DNA of 64,000 nt. It comes from Petrotoga mexicana DSM 14811. GTDB lineage: Bacteria > Thermotogota > Thermotogae > Petrotogales > Petrotogaceae. Shown here piece after piece: positions 24,416-34,000 of the stretch. Position numbers and translations under genes: made by a program. Location: positions 1 through 64,000 of the forward strand of contig NZ_AZRN01000032.1 in assembly GCF_002895565.1 (NCBI RefSeq), in the 5' to 3' direction. The notes beneath the pieces were generated by a model, which was not told the DNA's origin, made no database searches, and was given only the letters and a program-made list of their open reading frames with translations. Positions within the stretch are counted from its first letter, which is position 1. Each line of letters opens with the position of its first letter.

Positions 24416-25537
24416 ATGAGGGTTGCAGGTCTTATACTTTCAGGGTCTACTAAAGACAATTTAGATAAACTAACGTTAAAAAGGACTAGCGCAGCTGTTC
24501 CTGTTTTTGGTAAGTACAGAGCGATAGATTTTACGTTAAGCAATATGGTAAATTCTGGTATCACAAACGTAGGCGTGTTTACTCAATACAATCCCAGATC
24601 TTTAATGGACCATTTGGGAAGCGGTAAAGAATGGAACTTAGATAGAAAAAGAGGGGGATTATTCATACTTCAACCATTTATAAGCCCTCAAAGCCGCAAA
24701 ATGTACTATGAAGGAACAGCAGATGCAATATTCCAGAATTTAACCTTTTTGAGAAGATCATACGAAGATTTTGTTTTAATCGGTTCTGGAGATCATATAT
24801 ACAATATGGATTTTAGACCCCTTTTCAAATACCATGTAAAAAACGGTGCAGATGTTACTTTGCTAACAAAAACTGTAGAAGATAGAATAAATTTTAGTCA
24901 ATACGGACAAGTCATTACAGATGAAAATAACAAAATCACACGAATCTATGAAAAAGACTCTGAATATCGCTCTAATAAGATTTTTTTGGGCGTTTATTTT
25001 ATAAACAAAGCATTTTTGATGGAAATCCTATATGCCAACGTACCAAACGGAAAATTCGATCTTTTAAAGGATATAATCATACCCAACTTATCCAGGATGA
25101 GAGTTTTTTCTTACGAGTTTGATGGTTATTGGAAAAATATTAAAAAATCTGTAGAAGATTATTATAATACTAATATGGATATATTAAAAGAAGAGGTTAG
25201 AAATGAATTATTTTATTCACCGGAAAGAAAAATATACACAAAGCTAAAAGATTCGGCTCCACCGAAGATAAACGTTAACGCTGAGGTTTCCAATTCATTT
25301 GTATCTGATGGTTGTATAATAAATGGAGTTGTTAGAAATTCCGTGCTTTCTAGGGATGTGTACATTGGAGCAGGCTCTGTAATAGAAGATTGTATAGTAT
25401 TACAAGGAAGTTATTTAGAGGAAGGAAGCGTAATTAGAAAGACCATAATTGATAAAAACGTAAGGATAAGATCTGGGAAAAAGTTGGAAGGAATAGGAAA
25501 CGAGATCAATGTTATAGAAAAAGGGGCCGTTCTATAG
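24416..25537 (+). CDS. glgD: GlgD-like subunit of ADP-glucose pyrophosphorylase
   Basis: This 373-residue protein is homologous to GlgC, but its nucleotide-binding loop is changed. Where GlgC has GGQGTRL, this reads [13 protein letters not shown] (about 9-21). It keeps [19 protein letters not shown] (about 30-48) and the C-terminal beta-helix repeats. In Firmicutes and Thermotogota GlgD is a regulatory, poorly catalytic partner of GlgC. ATG 24416 follows GAGGTGA. glgC begins 14 bases after its stop, so the two are co-expressed. Confidence 0.92.
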   Translation: MRVAGLILSGSTKDNLDKLTLKRTSAAVPVFGKYRAIDFTLSNMVNSGITNVGVFTQYNPRSLMDHLGSGKEWNLDRKRGGLFILQPFISPQSRKMYYEGTADAIFQNLTFLRRSYEDFVLIGSGDHIYNMDFRPLFKYHVKNGADVTLLTKTVEDRINFSQYGQVITDENNKITRIYEKDSEYRSNKIFLGVYFINKAFLMEILYANVPNGKFDLLKDIIIPNLSRMRVFSYEFDGYWKNIKKSVEDYYNTNMDILKEEVRNELFYSPERKIYTKLKDSAPPKINVNAEVSNSFVSDGCIINGVVRNSVLSRDVYIGAGSVIEDCIVLQGSYLEEGSVIRKTIIDKNVRIRSGKKLEGIGNEINVIEKGAVL

Positions 25538-25551
25538 AAGGAGGCATTGAA

Positions 25552-26808
25552 ATGCGTGTTTTAGCTATTATTTTAGCTGGAGGTCAAGGAACAAGACTTG
25601 GGGTAATTACAAACAATTTAGCAAAGCCTGCCGTACCCTTCGGTGGGAAATATCGTATGATCGATTTCACTTTAAGCAACTGCGTTAATTCAAATATAAA
25701 CACCGTAGGTGTTGTTACTCAATACATGCCACATAGGTTGGTAGAACATTTAGGTATAGGTAAACCGTGGGACTTGGATATAAAAGGCGGAGGTTTACAT
25801 ATTTTGCCTCCTTATTTAAGTAGGTCAGGAACTTCGTGGTACCAAGGAACAGCCGATGCGGTTTATCAAAACATCGAATTTATAGAAAGGTATAAACCTG
25901 ATTTTGTGTTATTATTGTCAGGGGATCATGTATATAAAATGGATTATAACGATATAATAGACTATCACATAGAAAAAGATGCCGATGGTACGATAGCGTG
26001 TATGGAAGTACCAGTAAGTGAGGCACATAGATTTGGTATAATGGTTACTGACCCTTTCAATAGGATAATCGAATTCCAAGAAAAGCCCAAAGAACCAAGA
26101 GGAACCTTGGCATCTTTGGGAATATATGTATTTAAATGGAACTTTCTAAAAGATGCCCTCATTAGAGATGCCCAAGATAATACTTCTGAACATGATTTTG
26201 GAAAAAATATAATTCCCAAAGCACTGGAAGAAAATTCTCAACTGTATGCTTTCAATTTTGAAGGTTATTGGAGAGACGTTGGAACGATAGAATCTTATCT
26301 TGACTGTAATCTTGAGATAATTTCTCCCCTGCCTCCGTTGGACCTTCACGATGAAAATTGGAAGATATACACTCAATCTGAAGAGTTACCCCCTGCTTTC
26401 ATCGCAAAAGGTTCCAGCGTGTTAAAAAGCTTTGTTAGCGAAGGTTCAGAAATATACGGAACGGTTGAAAATTCAGTGATTTTTCAAGGTGTAACCGTTT
26501 CAGAGGGAACTTATGTAAAAGATTCCATTATAATGAATAATGTATTTATCGGCAAAAATGCGTATATAGAAAAAGCGATTGTTGCTGAAAATACTATTAT
26601 CGGTGAGTCGGTTGAGATAGGAAAAGGTAAATTCGCGGAATCTAAAATCGATAAAAAGATCTATAATTCAGATATAACTGTAATAGGCTTCAACTCGAAG
26701 CTAAAAAACAAGATGACAATAGGGAAAAATTGTGTCATAGACAACGAGGTAGATTTAAATGATTATGATGTGCAAGAAATAAACAGTGGGGAAGGAATAA
26801 TCAAGTAA
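25552..26808 (+). CDS. glgC: Glucose-1-phosphate adenylyltransferase
   Basis: GlgC makes ADP-glucose from ATP and glucose 1-phosphate, the committed step of glycogen synthesis. The 418-residue protein has the intact loop [21 protein letters not shown]'s first part (about 8-14), then [15 protein letters not shown], the [12 protein letters not shown] motif (about 100), [12 protein letters not shown] and the sugar-binding [13 protein letters not shown]-terminal left-handed beta helix follows from about 295. An AAGGAGG site precedes the ATG. Together with glgD it forms the glycogen pair; glgA and glgB are not in the window. Confidence 0.95.
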   Translation: MRVLAIILAGGQGTRLGVITNNLAKPAVPFGGKYRMIDFTLSNCVNSNINTVGVVTQYMPHRLVEHLGIGKPWDLDIKGGGLHILPPYLSRSGTSWYQGTADAVYQNIEFIERYKPDFVLLLSGDHVYKMDYNDIIDYHIEKDADGTIACMEVPVSEAHRFGIMVTDPFNRIIEFQEKPKEPRGTLASLGIYVFKWNFLKDALIRDAQDNTSEHDFGKNIIPKALEENSQLYAFNFEGYWRDVGTIESYLDCNLEIISPLPPLDLHDENWKIYTQSEELPPAFIAKGSSVLKSFVSEGSEIYGTVENSVIFQGVTVSEGTYVKDSIIMNNVFIGKNAYIEKAIVAENTIIGESVEIGKGKFAESKIDKKIYNSDITVIGFNSKLKNKMTIGKNCVIDNEVDLNDYDVQEINSGEGIIK

Positions 26809-26857
26809 GCAAAAGAATTTTTAAGAAAAACGCATGTTAAATAAAAGGGGATAAAAA

Positions 26858-27829
26858 ATGGACTTTTATGCATTAAAATTTCTAGCAACTTCAAATTTAA
26901 CCGGTGAAACATATGTGGGATATATGTTTGGTAAAAAAGCTCAAACCCCTTATTTTAATGTGCTGTTGTTAGCTAGGGCTCAGCTTAAAGAAGTAAACCT
27001 TCCGGATATTACAAAAGACTATCTTGATTTCAAATCAGACATCGATATGCTTTATTATCAACTGTCTAAAGAAAAAAATAATAACCTTATATCACAGTTC
27101 AAAGCCTACTTTTACAGTACGCTAAAAAAAATGAAATCTGAGGTCACGGGGACAAAAATCTTCATGGCCATAGAAGATGAAGACGTTTATGTTTTGAAAT
27201 CAATTTTGAGCGATATTTTAAGTGAATGGGCTGGAGATACAAAAATCAGATTGGTAGCTCAGAAATTTGATTATAAAGATCTAACCTGGATAACCGCCGT
27301 AAAAGAGAAAGGAGAAGAAGGTTTAAAAGAATATTTAAGCAGAGAAGACGTTAAAGACGCAACTGAAATCTATCCAATAATAGACCCCATAGAAGGTTAT
27401 TCCGTTTCTAAATTGGATATAGGTGAACCTATAATAGTTTTACCCATGGAAAATAAGGATGAAGACGAGAAAAATACGAGAAAAGTAATCGAGGGGAAAA
27501 TTATATCTAAAGAATTGATTCCTTCAAGCGACTATATATTTTTAAAAGTAGATCTAGGGAATGGGGCTTTGGGTAAAGCGGTAGTTCATAGAGAGTTAAA
27601 GGTTTCAGTAGACCAAAATAGACTTCAAATTTTAAGAAAGTCTCAAGAAAAAGATGAAAATGAAAATGAAACAAAAATTATCGGCGATTTATACAACCAA
27701 ATGAAAAAAGATAAAAGCATGCCTACGGATAAAAAAATAAGTTCCTTGGATATACTAATAATAAGTGGTTTTTCAATAATAGGGATACTTTTGATAATCT
27801 TAATTGTTATACTACTGGGATCTTTTTAA
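26858..27829 (+). CDS. Protein of unknown function with C-terminal membrane anchor
   Basis: I do not recognise this 323-residue protein by function. It is soluble and charged up to about residue 295. It then ends in one strong helix (ILIISGFSIIGILLIILIVI, about 299-318), suggesting a tail-anchored protein facing the cytoplasm. A linker rich in Asp, Glu and Lys (about 205-215 and 265-295) separates the domains. The next small gene starts directly after its stop, and glgC is 49 bases upstream. Homologues probably exist in other Thermotogota, but I cannot confirm a family name here. Confidence 0.75.
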   Translation: MDFYALKFLATSNLTGETYVGYMFGKKAQTPYFNVLLLARAQLKEVNLPDITKDYLDFKSDIDMLYYQLSKEKNNNLISQFKAYFYSTLKKMKSEVTGTKIFMAIEDEDVYVLKSILSDILSEWAGDTKIRLVAQKFDYKDLTWITAVKEKGEEGLKEYLSREDVKDATEIYPIIDPIEGYSVSKLDIGEPIIVLPMENKDEDEKNTRKVIEGKIISKELIPSSDYIFLKVDLGNGALGKAVVHRELKVSVDQNRLQILRKSQEKDENENETKIIGDLYNQMKKDKSMPTDKKISSLDILIISGFSIIGILLIILIVILLGSF

Positions 27830-27830
27830 T

Positions 27831-28139
27831 TTGAAAGTTGTGTTGACTTTTGTCATTATGATTCCAACGTTGGTCTTTTCTGTGCTTTCATATCACTACA
27901 CCTATCAGATCCTTGAATACAGAAATTTGAAGGAAAAGGAAATCACAGAAGCCTTTGAACTAATAAGCGAAGTGGAAGAAATCTTTGCGTTAACGCCTCA
28001 AGAGTTTTTAAATAGTTATGAAATTAAACAATCCATTTCGGCAACAACAAAGGAAGCAACTATTCATGTTTTTGAATATAAGGGATATGACTTCGTATAC
28101 ATCGAAAACACACCCAGAATAACAAATATATCGAAATAA
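27831..28139 (+). CDS. Small unrecognised membrane-anchored protein
   Basis: This 102-residue protein has one N-terminal hydrophobic helix (VVLTFVIMIPTLVFSVLSYH, about 3-22), then a charged helical segment and a short beta-rich end. The start is TTG 27831, one base after the stop of the preceding gene, with GGGA at 27816 as a weak ribosome site. Its stop is 24 bases before the radical SAM gene. No function can be assigned. Confidence 0.7.
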   Translation: MKVVLTFVIMIPTLVFSVLSYHYTYQILEYRNLKEKEITEAFELISEVEEIFALTPQEFLNSYEIKQSISATTKEATIHVFEYKGYDFVYIENTPRITNISK

Positions 28140-28163
28140 TAGGTGAATGGAGGAATGCTTAAC

Positions 28164-29051
28164 TTGCGTTTATCGTATGCAACAGCTGTAGAACTCGGCT
28201 TAAAAAAAGGAAAAATTGACTTTCCAAACTATACAGCTTATCTCATGATCGGTGAAAAGTGCCTTTTCAACTGTGCTTATTGTGCACAAGCCAGGAATGC
28301 TCAAAGTAACGCGGATCTACTATCAAGAATCAAATGGTCTGAAATGTCTTTAGATACCTTTAAAAGTATCTTCAACCCTACCAAATTTAAACGTATATGC
28401 ATCCAAGTTGTTTCTTCTTTAGATTACTGGATTGAATTAAACGAATTATTATCTTTTTTGAAAGAAAAAGAAATACCTATCTCTGTTTCTATAAGGCCAA
28501 GAAATATTGAAGAAGTTAGAACCTTGTTTAAAAAGTACAACGTTGATAGGGTTGGAATAGCCATAGATGTAGCAAACAAGGACCTTTTTCCAAAAATTAG
28601 GGGCGGTAAATACGAATTCTACGAAAATATGCTCAAAAATGTTTCAAACGATTTCCCCAATCGAATTACTACACACATAATTGTGGGATTGGGAGAAACT
28701 GACGAAAACATTGTAGACTTTTTATTAAAAATGAAAAAGTTTAAGATATTGGTAAGTCTATTTTCTTTTACCCCCATAAAGGGGACAAAACTTGAAAACC
28801 TTTTACCACCATCTTTATCCAGGTACAGAAAAATCCAGATTGCCAGAGAAATCATTCTACAACACAACGTAGAAAAAGCCAGTTTTCTCTTTGATTCAAA
28901 AGGTAACCTTCAAAAATTGCCCGAAGTTGAGGTGGATATGGAAGAAGCTAAAAAAACCTCGGGATGTCCATGGTGTACACGCCCTTTTTACAATGAAAAA
29001 CCAACAGAAGAACCATACAACATCCCCATACCTCGACACATCAATCTCTAA
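28164..29051 (+). CDS. BioB-like radical SAM enzyme
   Basis: The 295-residue protein has the radical SAM cluster motif CLFNCAYCAQ (CxxxCxxC, about 30-39). It also has the GGKYEFYENML and THIIVGLGETDENIV segments of biotin synthase relatives. A C-terminal CPWCTRPFYNEKP (about 273) may bind a second iron-sulfur cluster. It is shorter than BioB, and no bio genes are nearby. It resembles the biotin-synthase-related proteins that include alternative lipoyl synthases (LipS type), but this is only a suggestion. I prefer TTG 28164, nine bases after TGGAGGA; the upstream GTG and ATG sit before or in that site. Its end overlaps the convergent GDPD gene by 4 bases. Confidence 0.82.
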   Translation: MRLSYATAVELGLKKGKIDFPNYTAYLMIGEKCLFNCAYCAQARNAQSNADLLSRIKWSEMSLDTFKSIFNPTKFKRICIQVVSSLDYWIELNELLSFLKEKEIPISVSIRPRNIEEVRTLFKKYNVDRVGIAIDVANKDLFPKIRGGKYEFYENMLKNVSNDFPNRITTHIIVGLGETDENIVDFLLKMKKFKILVSLFSFTPIKGTKLENLLPPSLSRYRKIQIAREIILQHNVEKASFLFDSKGNLQKLPEVEVDMEEAKKTSGCPWCTRPFYNEKPTEEPYNIPIPRHINL

Positions 29052-29773
29052 AGTTTCTCTTCTGCAAATTGTCTCCTTACCTCTACTATTTTTTCAACCT
29101 CATCGGTAATTATACCGTCATACAAATCTTTGAATGTGTGTAAATCTTTAGGATCGTTGACCGTCCATAAAAATATCTTCAAACCCTTTTCTTTCCATTT
29201 ATGCAAGAGCTCTTTAGAAAGTTCTATATTATCTTTTAAAGCCTTTATCCAAAGATTCAAAGAATAAAGATCAATCTCCTTATTCAATTCCTCTACGTAT
29301 TTTAAAGTATCATATTCAACCAGTAATCCAACTTTTGCACTTTTATCCAGACTTCTGACCTTTCTTAAAGCGTCAATCTTGAAAGAAGAAAATAGGGTTC
29401 TATCAAGTGCATTCGTTCTTTTAGTTATTTCGTAAGAAGGAACTGCCGCCTCAACCTCTTTGATTTCTAAATTAAGAATAGCTTGTTCATCTAAAGTAAA
29501 GATAACTTCTTCGACCGTTGGAACGGTCTCTCCATTTTTAAAATGTATTTGTTTTAATTCCTCGTAAGTTAATTCCTTCAACTTTTTGTTGTCAATACTA
29601 TCGTCATGAAGAACAACCAACGTTCCATCTTTAGTTAATCTCGAATCATATTCAATACCATCGGCACCGTATTCTCTGGCTTTTTTAAAAGCTTCGATCG
29701 TATTTTCGACAAATTTTGCCCTGTAACCCCTATGGCCTAAAATCACAAATTCATCCATAATTTTTTTAATCAT
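29048..29773 (-). CDS. glpQ: Glycerophosphodiester phosphodiesterase
   Basis: GDPD enzymes split glycerophosphodiesters into glycerol 3-phosphate and an alcohol. The 241-residue, signal-less protein has ILGHRGYRAKFVENTIEAF (about 11-29), the GIEYDSRLTKDG metal motif and VVLHDDS with the catalytic His (about 53-59). LNLEIKE and the WTVND motif follow further on. GGAGG directly touches the ATG at 29773 and leaves no normal spacing. The start may therefore be downstream, for example ATG 29758. A TGATATAAT box on the minus strand at 29802-29810 is the likely promoter. Confidence 0.9.
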   Translation of the reverse strand: MIKKIMDEFVILGHRGYRAKFVENTIEAFKKAREYGADGIEYDSRLTKDGTLVVLHDDSIDNKKLKELTYEELKQIHFKNGETVPTVEEVIFTLDEQAILNLEIKEVEAAVPSYEITKRTNALDRTLFSSFKIDALRKVRSLDKSAKVGLLVEYDTLKYVEELNKEIDLYSLNLWIKALKDNIELSKELLHKWKEKGLKIFLWTVNDPKDLHTFKDLYDGIITDEVEKIVEVRRQFAEEKL

Positions 29774-29789
29774 CCTCCCAAGCGACTAA

Positions 29790-29810
29790 TGTGATAAAAT
29801 GATTATATCA
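29790..29810. promoter_or_regulatory. Overlapping divergent extended -10 boxes
   Basis: TGATAAAAT near 29792-29800 points to the ADP-ribosylglycohydrolase gene. TGATATAAT at 29810-29802 points to the GDPD gene on the other strand. The two boxes are 1 to 2 bases apart, so RNA polymerase could occupy only one at a time. Confidence 0.5.
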
Positions 29811-29846
29811 TTAGAGCACCTCCTGTTCCAAGAAAGGGGGAAAATT

Positions 29847-31229
29847 ATGAAGGCATGGGAAAATGAATTTAATAGAAGAAGAAACGCAAAACCAAAAAAA
29901 GATCACATTGAAAAATGGGAAGACGTAGAAAAAATGAATGTTTTCCCAAAAGAGATATTAGTAACCCTTTGGGATAGAAAAGTTCCAGGTTCTAACGCCC
30001 AGGAATCTCTCATGGTTGGTGCAGTCCAATCTTTAGAAAATATGGGTAAAACCGTAAACCAAGCGGAGTTATTGCTGGATAAAGGCTTCGAAGCATTAGA
30101 AAATAAAGAGTATTCTAAATTAAAGGCTATAACCTCAGAAATTTTCTTTTCTCTTTCCAAAGCCGATTCACTGGACAATAACGAATACGAAAAGTTTGAT
30201 AGACCTTTGGAATGGGAAGATATCTCTAACTCTTTTCCTAAGCAAAAATTTAATAATATTGATAATCTAAAAGACAAGATTCACGGCGGTTGGTTAGGCC
30301 AACTTGCAGGTGGATCTATGGGGACCAAACTTGAAGGATATACCCACGATGCGTTGGAAGAAACATATTCTGAACAATTGGGCACTTACATAGGTGAGGT
30401 TTCAACGATCAACGACGATGTGACCTATGAATTAATTTTTCTCAAAACTTACGAAGAACAAGGGGAAAAGATCTCTTCAAAGGATTTAGCAAAAAATTGG
30501 ATATCGTACATACCATTTGGATGGAGTGCTGAGTTGATAGCGCTTGAAAATATTAAAAGAGGAATATTCCCACCAGAGTCAGGATTTTTTAATAACCCAT
30601 TTCAAGAATGGATAGGAGCACAGATGAGATGCATGGTTCATGGTTTATTGCGACCTGGCGATCCATATAATGCCGCAAAGTTAGCGTTTATAGATTCACA
30701 AGTATCCCATAGTGGTAACGGTATATACGGCGGCATACATAGTGCTGTTATGACATCTTTGGCTTTTTCTGAAAAAGATTCAAGAAAAATAATAGAAAAG
30801 TCATTGGATTATATTCCAAAAAATACCGAATTTAAAAAAGTCGTAGATAATGTAGTAAAATATTGTAAAGCCAATAATGATTGGATCAATGTCCTTAGAA
30901 AAATAGAGGACAATTTCCAAAGGTATAATTGGGTTCATCTGTATCCCAATACCGCCTCTGTTTTAACTTCTCTGTGGTTTGGAGAAGGAGATTTTGATAA
31001 AACAATGAAGATCGTATCTTCTTTCGGTTATGACGTTGATTGTAATGCTGGTGAGGTAGGTACGATATTAGGTATCATATATGGTGCAAACGATTTTCCT
31101 TCTTATTGGTCAGACCCTTTGAAAGACACGTTGGAAACCTATTTACCAGATTTTTCAAAGATCCAAATTTCCACTTTAGCCCAATGGACTTTTCAATTAA
31201 GCACCCAAAATGGTATTAATAAATCGTGA
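29847..31229 (+). CDS. ADP-ribosylglycohydrolase family protein
   Basis: The C-terminal 330 residues match the ADP-ribosylglycohydrolase fold, whose members remove ADP-ribose or act on related ribosides using two Mg ions. Motifs seen are IHGGWLGQLAGGSMGTKLEG (about 131-150), the metal ligands INDDVTYE (about 175) and FGYDVDCNAGEVGTILG (about 390). The first 130 residues are an extra region of unknown role containing VTLWDRKVPGSNAQESLMVG. I chose ATG 29847, which has AAGGGGG upstream. It precedes a nucleoside transporter operon, which fits a role in riboside breakdown rather than protein de-ADP-ribosylation, although this is inference. Confidence 0.85.
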   Translation: MKAWENEFNRRRNAKPKKDHIEKWEDVEKMNVFPKEILVTLWDRKVPGSNAQESLMVGAVQSLENMGKTVNQAELLLDKGFEALENKEYSKLKAITSEIFFSLSKADSLDNNEYEKFDRPLEWEDISNSFPKQKFNNIDNLKDKIHGGWLGQLAGGSMGTKLEGYTHDALEETYSEQLGTYIGEVSTINDDVTYELIFLKTYEEQGEKISSKDLAKNWISYIPFGWSAELIALENIKRGIFPPESGFFNNPFQEWIGAQMRCMVHGLLRPGDPYNAAKLAFIDSQVSHSGNGIYGGIHSAVMTSLAFSEKDSRKIIEKSLDYIPKNTEFKKVVDNVVKYCKANNDWINVLRKIEDNFQRYNWVHLYPNTASVLTSLWFGEGDFDKTMKIVSSFGYDVDCNAGEVGTILGIIYGANDFPSYWSDPLKDTLETYLPDFSKIQISTLAQWTFQLSTQNGINKS

Positions 31230-31284
31230 ACACTTTAGCAATAAAAAGATTTTCAAAAATAAGATTTTGACTTTAAAAGGGGTA

Positions 31285-31412
31285 CACGGCGGAGCCCTGT
31301 TTGCCGCAGTGAGCAAACAATGTTTTTAAATGATTTTGATCTTGAACTTGGGGTTCTTAAGGGGCCAAGTCCCTTAAAGATTATGGGTGGGGAGCGGGGC
31401 GAAGGGCGCTAA
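31285..31412 (+). repeat. GC-rich hairpin region ending in a G-quadruplex repeat copy
   Basis: In an AT-rich gap, TGTTTGC (31298-31304) pairs with GCAAACA (31313-31319). ACTTGG (31346-31351) pairs with CCAAGT (31365-31370). TTAAGGG (31357-31363) pairs with CCCTTAA (31371-31377). The last two stems overlap and exclude each other. The copy ends with four G tracts (3, 4, 4, 3; loops T, AGC, CGAA) at 31385-31406 and then CGCTAA. The rest of the 31230-31470 gap shows only the promoter below. Confidence 0.78.
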
Positions 31413-31418
31413 CGTAGA

Positions 31419-31445
31419 TTGCAAAGTTCATAAAAATAGTATAAT
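31419..31445 (+). promoter_or_regulatory. Probable promoter of the BMP transporter operon
   Basis: TATAAT at 31440-31445, with TTGCAA at 31419-31424 (15-base spacer, short). It lies directly downstream of the G-quadruplex repeat copy and 24 bases before the start codon at 31470. Confidence 0.5.
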
Positions 31446-31469
31446 AAATCGTATGGGGAGGTGTAAAAT

Positions 31470-32465
31470 ATGAAAAGATTCTCGTTTTTTGTGTTCATTA
31501 TTATTCTCTTTTCTTTCACAGTTTTAGCAGCACCACAAAAGGTAGCATACGTAATAAACGGTTCCCTTGGGGATCAATCCTTTTATGACTCTGGTTATGC
31601 TGGCATAAAACAACTGGAGAATGATTACGGGGTTCAAACAAGGGTAATTGAATGCAATTTTGATCCCTCACTCTATTATCCAAGTTTACTTACAGCTGCA
31701 AATTGGGCAGATGTTGTATTCGTAATCTCTTACGGTTTTGAAGAAGAATTAAAAACCATAGCCGCACAATTTCCCAATAAGGTATTCGTAAATATTGACA
31801 CCGTAGTCGAAGATGAACAGGGTATAATATCAAACATTGATTACATTGAAGAGGAAGGGGCTTTCATGGCTGGGGTTGTAGCAGGTATCGTTACAACAAT
31901 GACGGAATTGGAAGGAATAAATCCCCAAAAACTAATAGGGGCAGTAGGCGGAGATGACGATATAGTCATCAGATCCTTTGTATATGGTTATGAACAAGGG
32001 GCACATTACATAGATCCGGAAATTGAAGTAAGAACGATATACGTGGGAAGTTGGGATGACCCTGCAAAAGGAAAACAAGCCGCTTTACAACTTTATTCTC
32101 AGGGTGTGGATGTAATATTTCAAATCGCAAGTTTAACAGGATCGGGAGTTTTACAAGCCGCCCAAGAAGAAGGAAAATATGCTATTGGCGTAGATTCAAA
32201 TCAAAACGGTCTTGCCCCAGGTCACGTGATCACCAGCGATCTTAAAGAAGTTGGAAAATCTATTGAACTAGTTTTTAGAGACATAGTAGATGGAAGATAT
32301 GAACCCGGCACGTTGTACAAACTCGGGTTAAAAGCCGGAGCGATAGGATTGGCAATCGATGAATACACATATCAGATTCTTCCGAAAGAAACTGTAGAAA
32401 AAATATTACAGATTCAGAAAGATGTTGCGGATGGAAAGATTGTGGTCAAAGAGTATAGAGAATAA
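31470..32465 (+). CDS. BMP-family substrate-binding protein of a nucleoside ABC transporter
   Basis: This exported binding protein of 331 aa belongs to the BMP (PnrA/Med) family, which captures purine and other nucleosides. A signal peptide covers about residues 1-20 and ends ...TVLAAPQ. There is no lipobox Cys, unlike most BMP lipoproteins. Family features are VAYVINGSLGDQSFYDSGYAGI (about 24-45, first part), NIDYIEEEGAFMAGVVAG (about 118) and GVDSNQNGLAPGHVITSDLK near 234. A GGGGAGGTG site precedes the ATG. It starts an operon with an ATPase and two permeases. Confidence 0.92.
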   Translation: MKRFSFFVFIIILFSFTVLAAPQKVAYVINGSLGDQSFYDSGYAGIKQLENDYGVQTRVIECNFDPSLYYPSLLTAANWADVVFVISYGFEEELKTIAAQFPNKVFVNIDTVVEDEQGIISNIDYIEEEGAFMAGVVAGIVTTMTELEGINPQKLIGAVGGDDDIVIRSFVYGYEQGAHYIDPEIEVRTIYVGSWDDPAKGKQAALQLYSQGVDVIFQIASLTGSGVLQAAQEEGKYAIGVDSNQNGLAPGHVITSDLKEVGKSIELVFRDIVDGRYEPGTLYKLGLKAGAIGLAIDEYTYQILPKETVEKILQIQKDVADGKIVVKEYRE

Positions 32466-32485
32466 TTATCCATAGGTGGTTCTAA

Positions 32486-34000
32486 ATGTCATATATACAA
32501 ATAAGAAATATATATAAAATATACCCACCTGATGTTTTAGCCTTGGAAGGAGTGAATTTCTCCTTAGAAAAAGGGGAAATTCACTCTATTATAGGCGAAA
32601 ACGGAGCCGGAAAAAGTACTTTGATGAAGATCTTATACGGTATGGTGCCTCCATCCAGTGGTCAGATCTTTATCAATAATCAAGAACAAAAAATAACTAA
32701 CCCAAATGTAGCTATTAAACTTGGTATAGGTATGGTTCACCAAGAATTTATGCTCGTTCCTTCTTTTAAGGTATACGAGAACGTTGCTTTGGGTTTGGAA
32801 AAGACAAAAAACTTCGGCTTCTTAGATAAAGAAAAAATATTAAATGAGTTAGAAGAGATTACCAAAAAATTTAATCTGTCTGTAGATCTACAAGCAACTA
32901 CTTCTAACCTCTCTGTCGCAGCCCAACAAAAAGTGGAGATTCTAAAATTGCTGTACAGAAAGGTTGACACGTTGATTTTTGATGAACCAACAGCGGTTTT
33001 AACGCCTCAAGAAACTCAGCAACTATTCAAAGAGATAAGAAATATTAGAGATACGGGCAAAACTATTGTTTTTATCAGTCATAAATTGGAAGAAGTATTG
33101 GAAATCTCAGATATCATAACAGTTATGAGAAGGGGAAAAATTATCTCAACTTTAAAGAACAATAACCTTTCAAAAGGCGAATTGGCTAAAATGATGGTGG
33201 GCAAAGAGGTTATGCTCACTGTGAAGAAGGTCCCAAAAGAACCAGGTAAAGAGGTTTTTAAATGTACAAATTTGACTGTTGCTTCGAATAAAACAAAGAT
33301 AAATCTATTGTCAAACATCAATATTGTTATTAGATCAGGTGAAATAGTGGGTTTAGCAGGTGTCGAAGGCAATGGTCAATACGAGATCGTACAAACAATA
33401 ATTGGTGAAATTTATCCACACCACGGAAAAATATTTATAGAAGATCAAAATATCACAGAACTCCCCATCAGAAAAAGAAGAAGACTAATAAGTTATATCC
33501 CTGCTGACAAAAAAAGATACGGATTAGCTTTGAATGCCATTTTAACAGAAAATCTTTCAATGACTCACCACTTAGGCGAAAAATTATCAAAATTTAAATA
33601 TATCATGGATTGGAAAAAGGCTAAAAAATTTGCTAAAGATTTGATCAAGCAATACAACATCCTTTCAAGAAGTATAAACGATGTTCCTAAAAGTCTTTCG
33701 GGAGGTAATCAGCAGAAATTAATAGTTGCGCGTGAATTCAGCCTCGATGCGCCGTTTTTGCTTTTGGACCAGCCAACCAGAGGATTAGATGTTGGTTCAA
33801 TTGAATATGTTCATAACGTTATCCTCGAAATGAGAGAAAAAGGGAAAGGGATTTTGTTGATCTCTGCAGATCTGGATGAACTTTTATCTATGTGCGATAG
33901 GTTGTACGTTGTACGAAAAGGAGAAATAGTGGCTGAATTAGACCCCAAAATTCACTCAAAAGAAGAAGTGGGCGAATACATGTTGGGGGCTAAACTATGA
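32486..34000 (+). CDS. Nucleoside ABC transporter ATPase with two nucleotide-binding domains
   Basis: This 504-residue RbsA/YufO-type protein contains two ABC domains. The first has Walker A GENGAGKST (about 38), a variant signature (SVAAQQKVEI, about 142) and Walker B LIFDEPTAVL. The second has a degenerate Walker A (GVEGNGQYE, about 292), the signature SLSGGNQQKLIVAREF (about 401) and LLLDQPTRGLD. One intact and one altered P-loop is normal for this family. It follows the BMP gene by 20 bases, and its stop overlaps the permease start (ATGA). Confidence 0.94.
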   Translation: MSYIQIRNIYKIYPPDVLALEGVNFSLEKGEIHSIIGENGAGKSTLMKILYGMVPPSSGQIFINNQEQKITNPNVAIKLGIGMVHQEFMLVPSFKVYENVALGLEKTKNFGFLDKEKILNELEEITKKFNLSVDLQATTSNLSVAAQQKVEILKLLYRKVDTLIFDEPTAVLTPQETQQLFKEIRNIRDTGKTIVFISHKLEEVLEISDIITVMRRGKIISTLKNNNLSKGELAKMMVGKEVMLTVKKVPKEPGKEVFKCTNLTVASNKTKINLLSNINIVIRSGEIVGLAGVEGNGQYEIVQTIIGEIYPHHGKIFIEDQNITELPIRKRRRLISYIPADKKRYGLALNAILTENLSMTHHLGEKLSKFKYIMDWKKAKKFAKDLIKQYNILSRSINDVPKSLSGGNQQKLIVAREFSLDAPFLLLDQPTRGLDVGSIEYVHNVILEMREKGKGILLISADLDELLSMCDRLYVVRKGEIVAELDPKIHSKEEVGEYMLGAKL

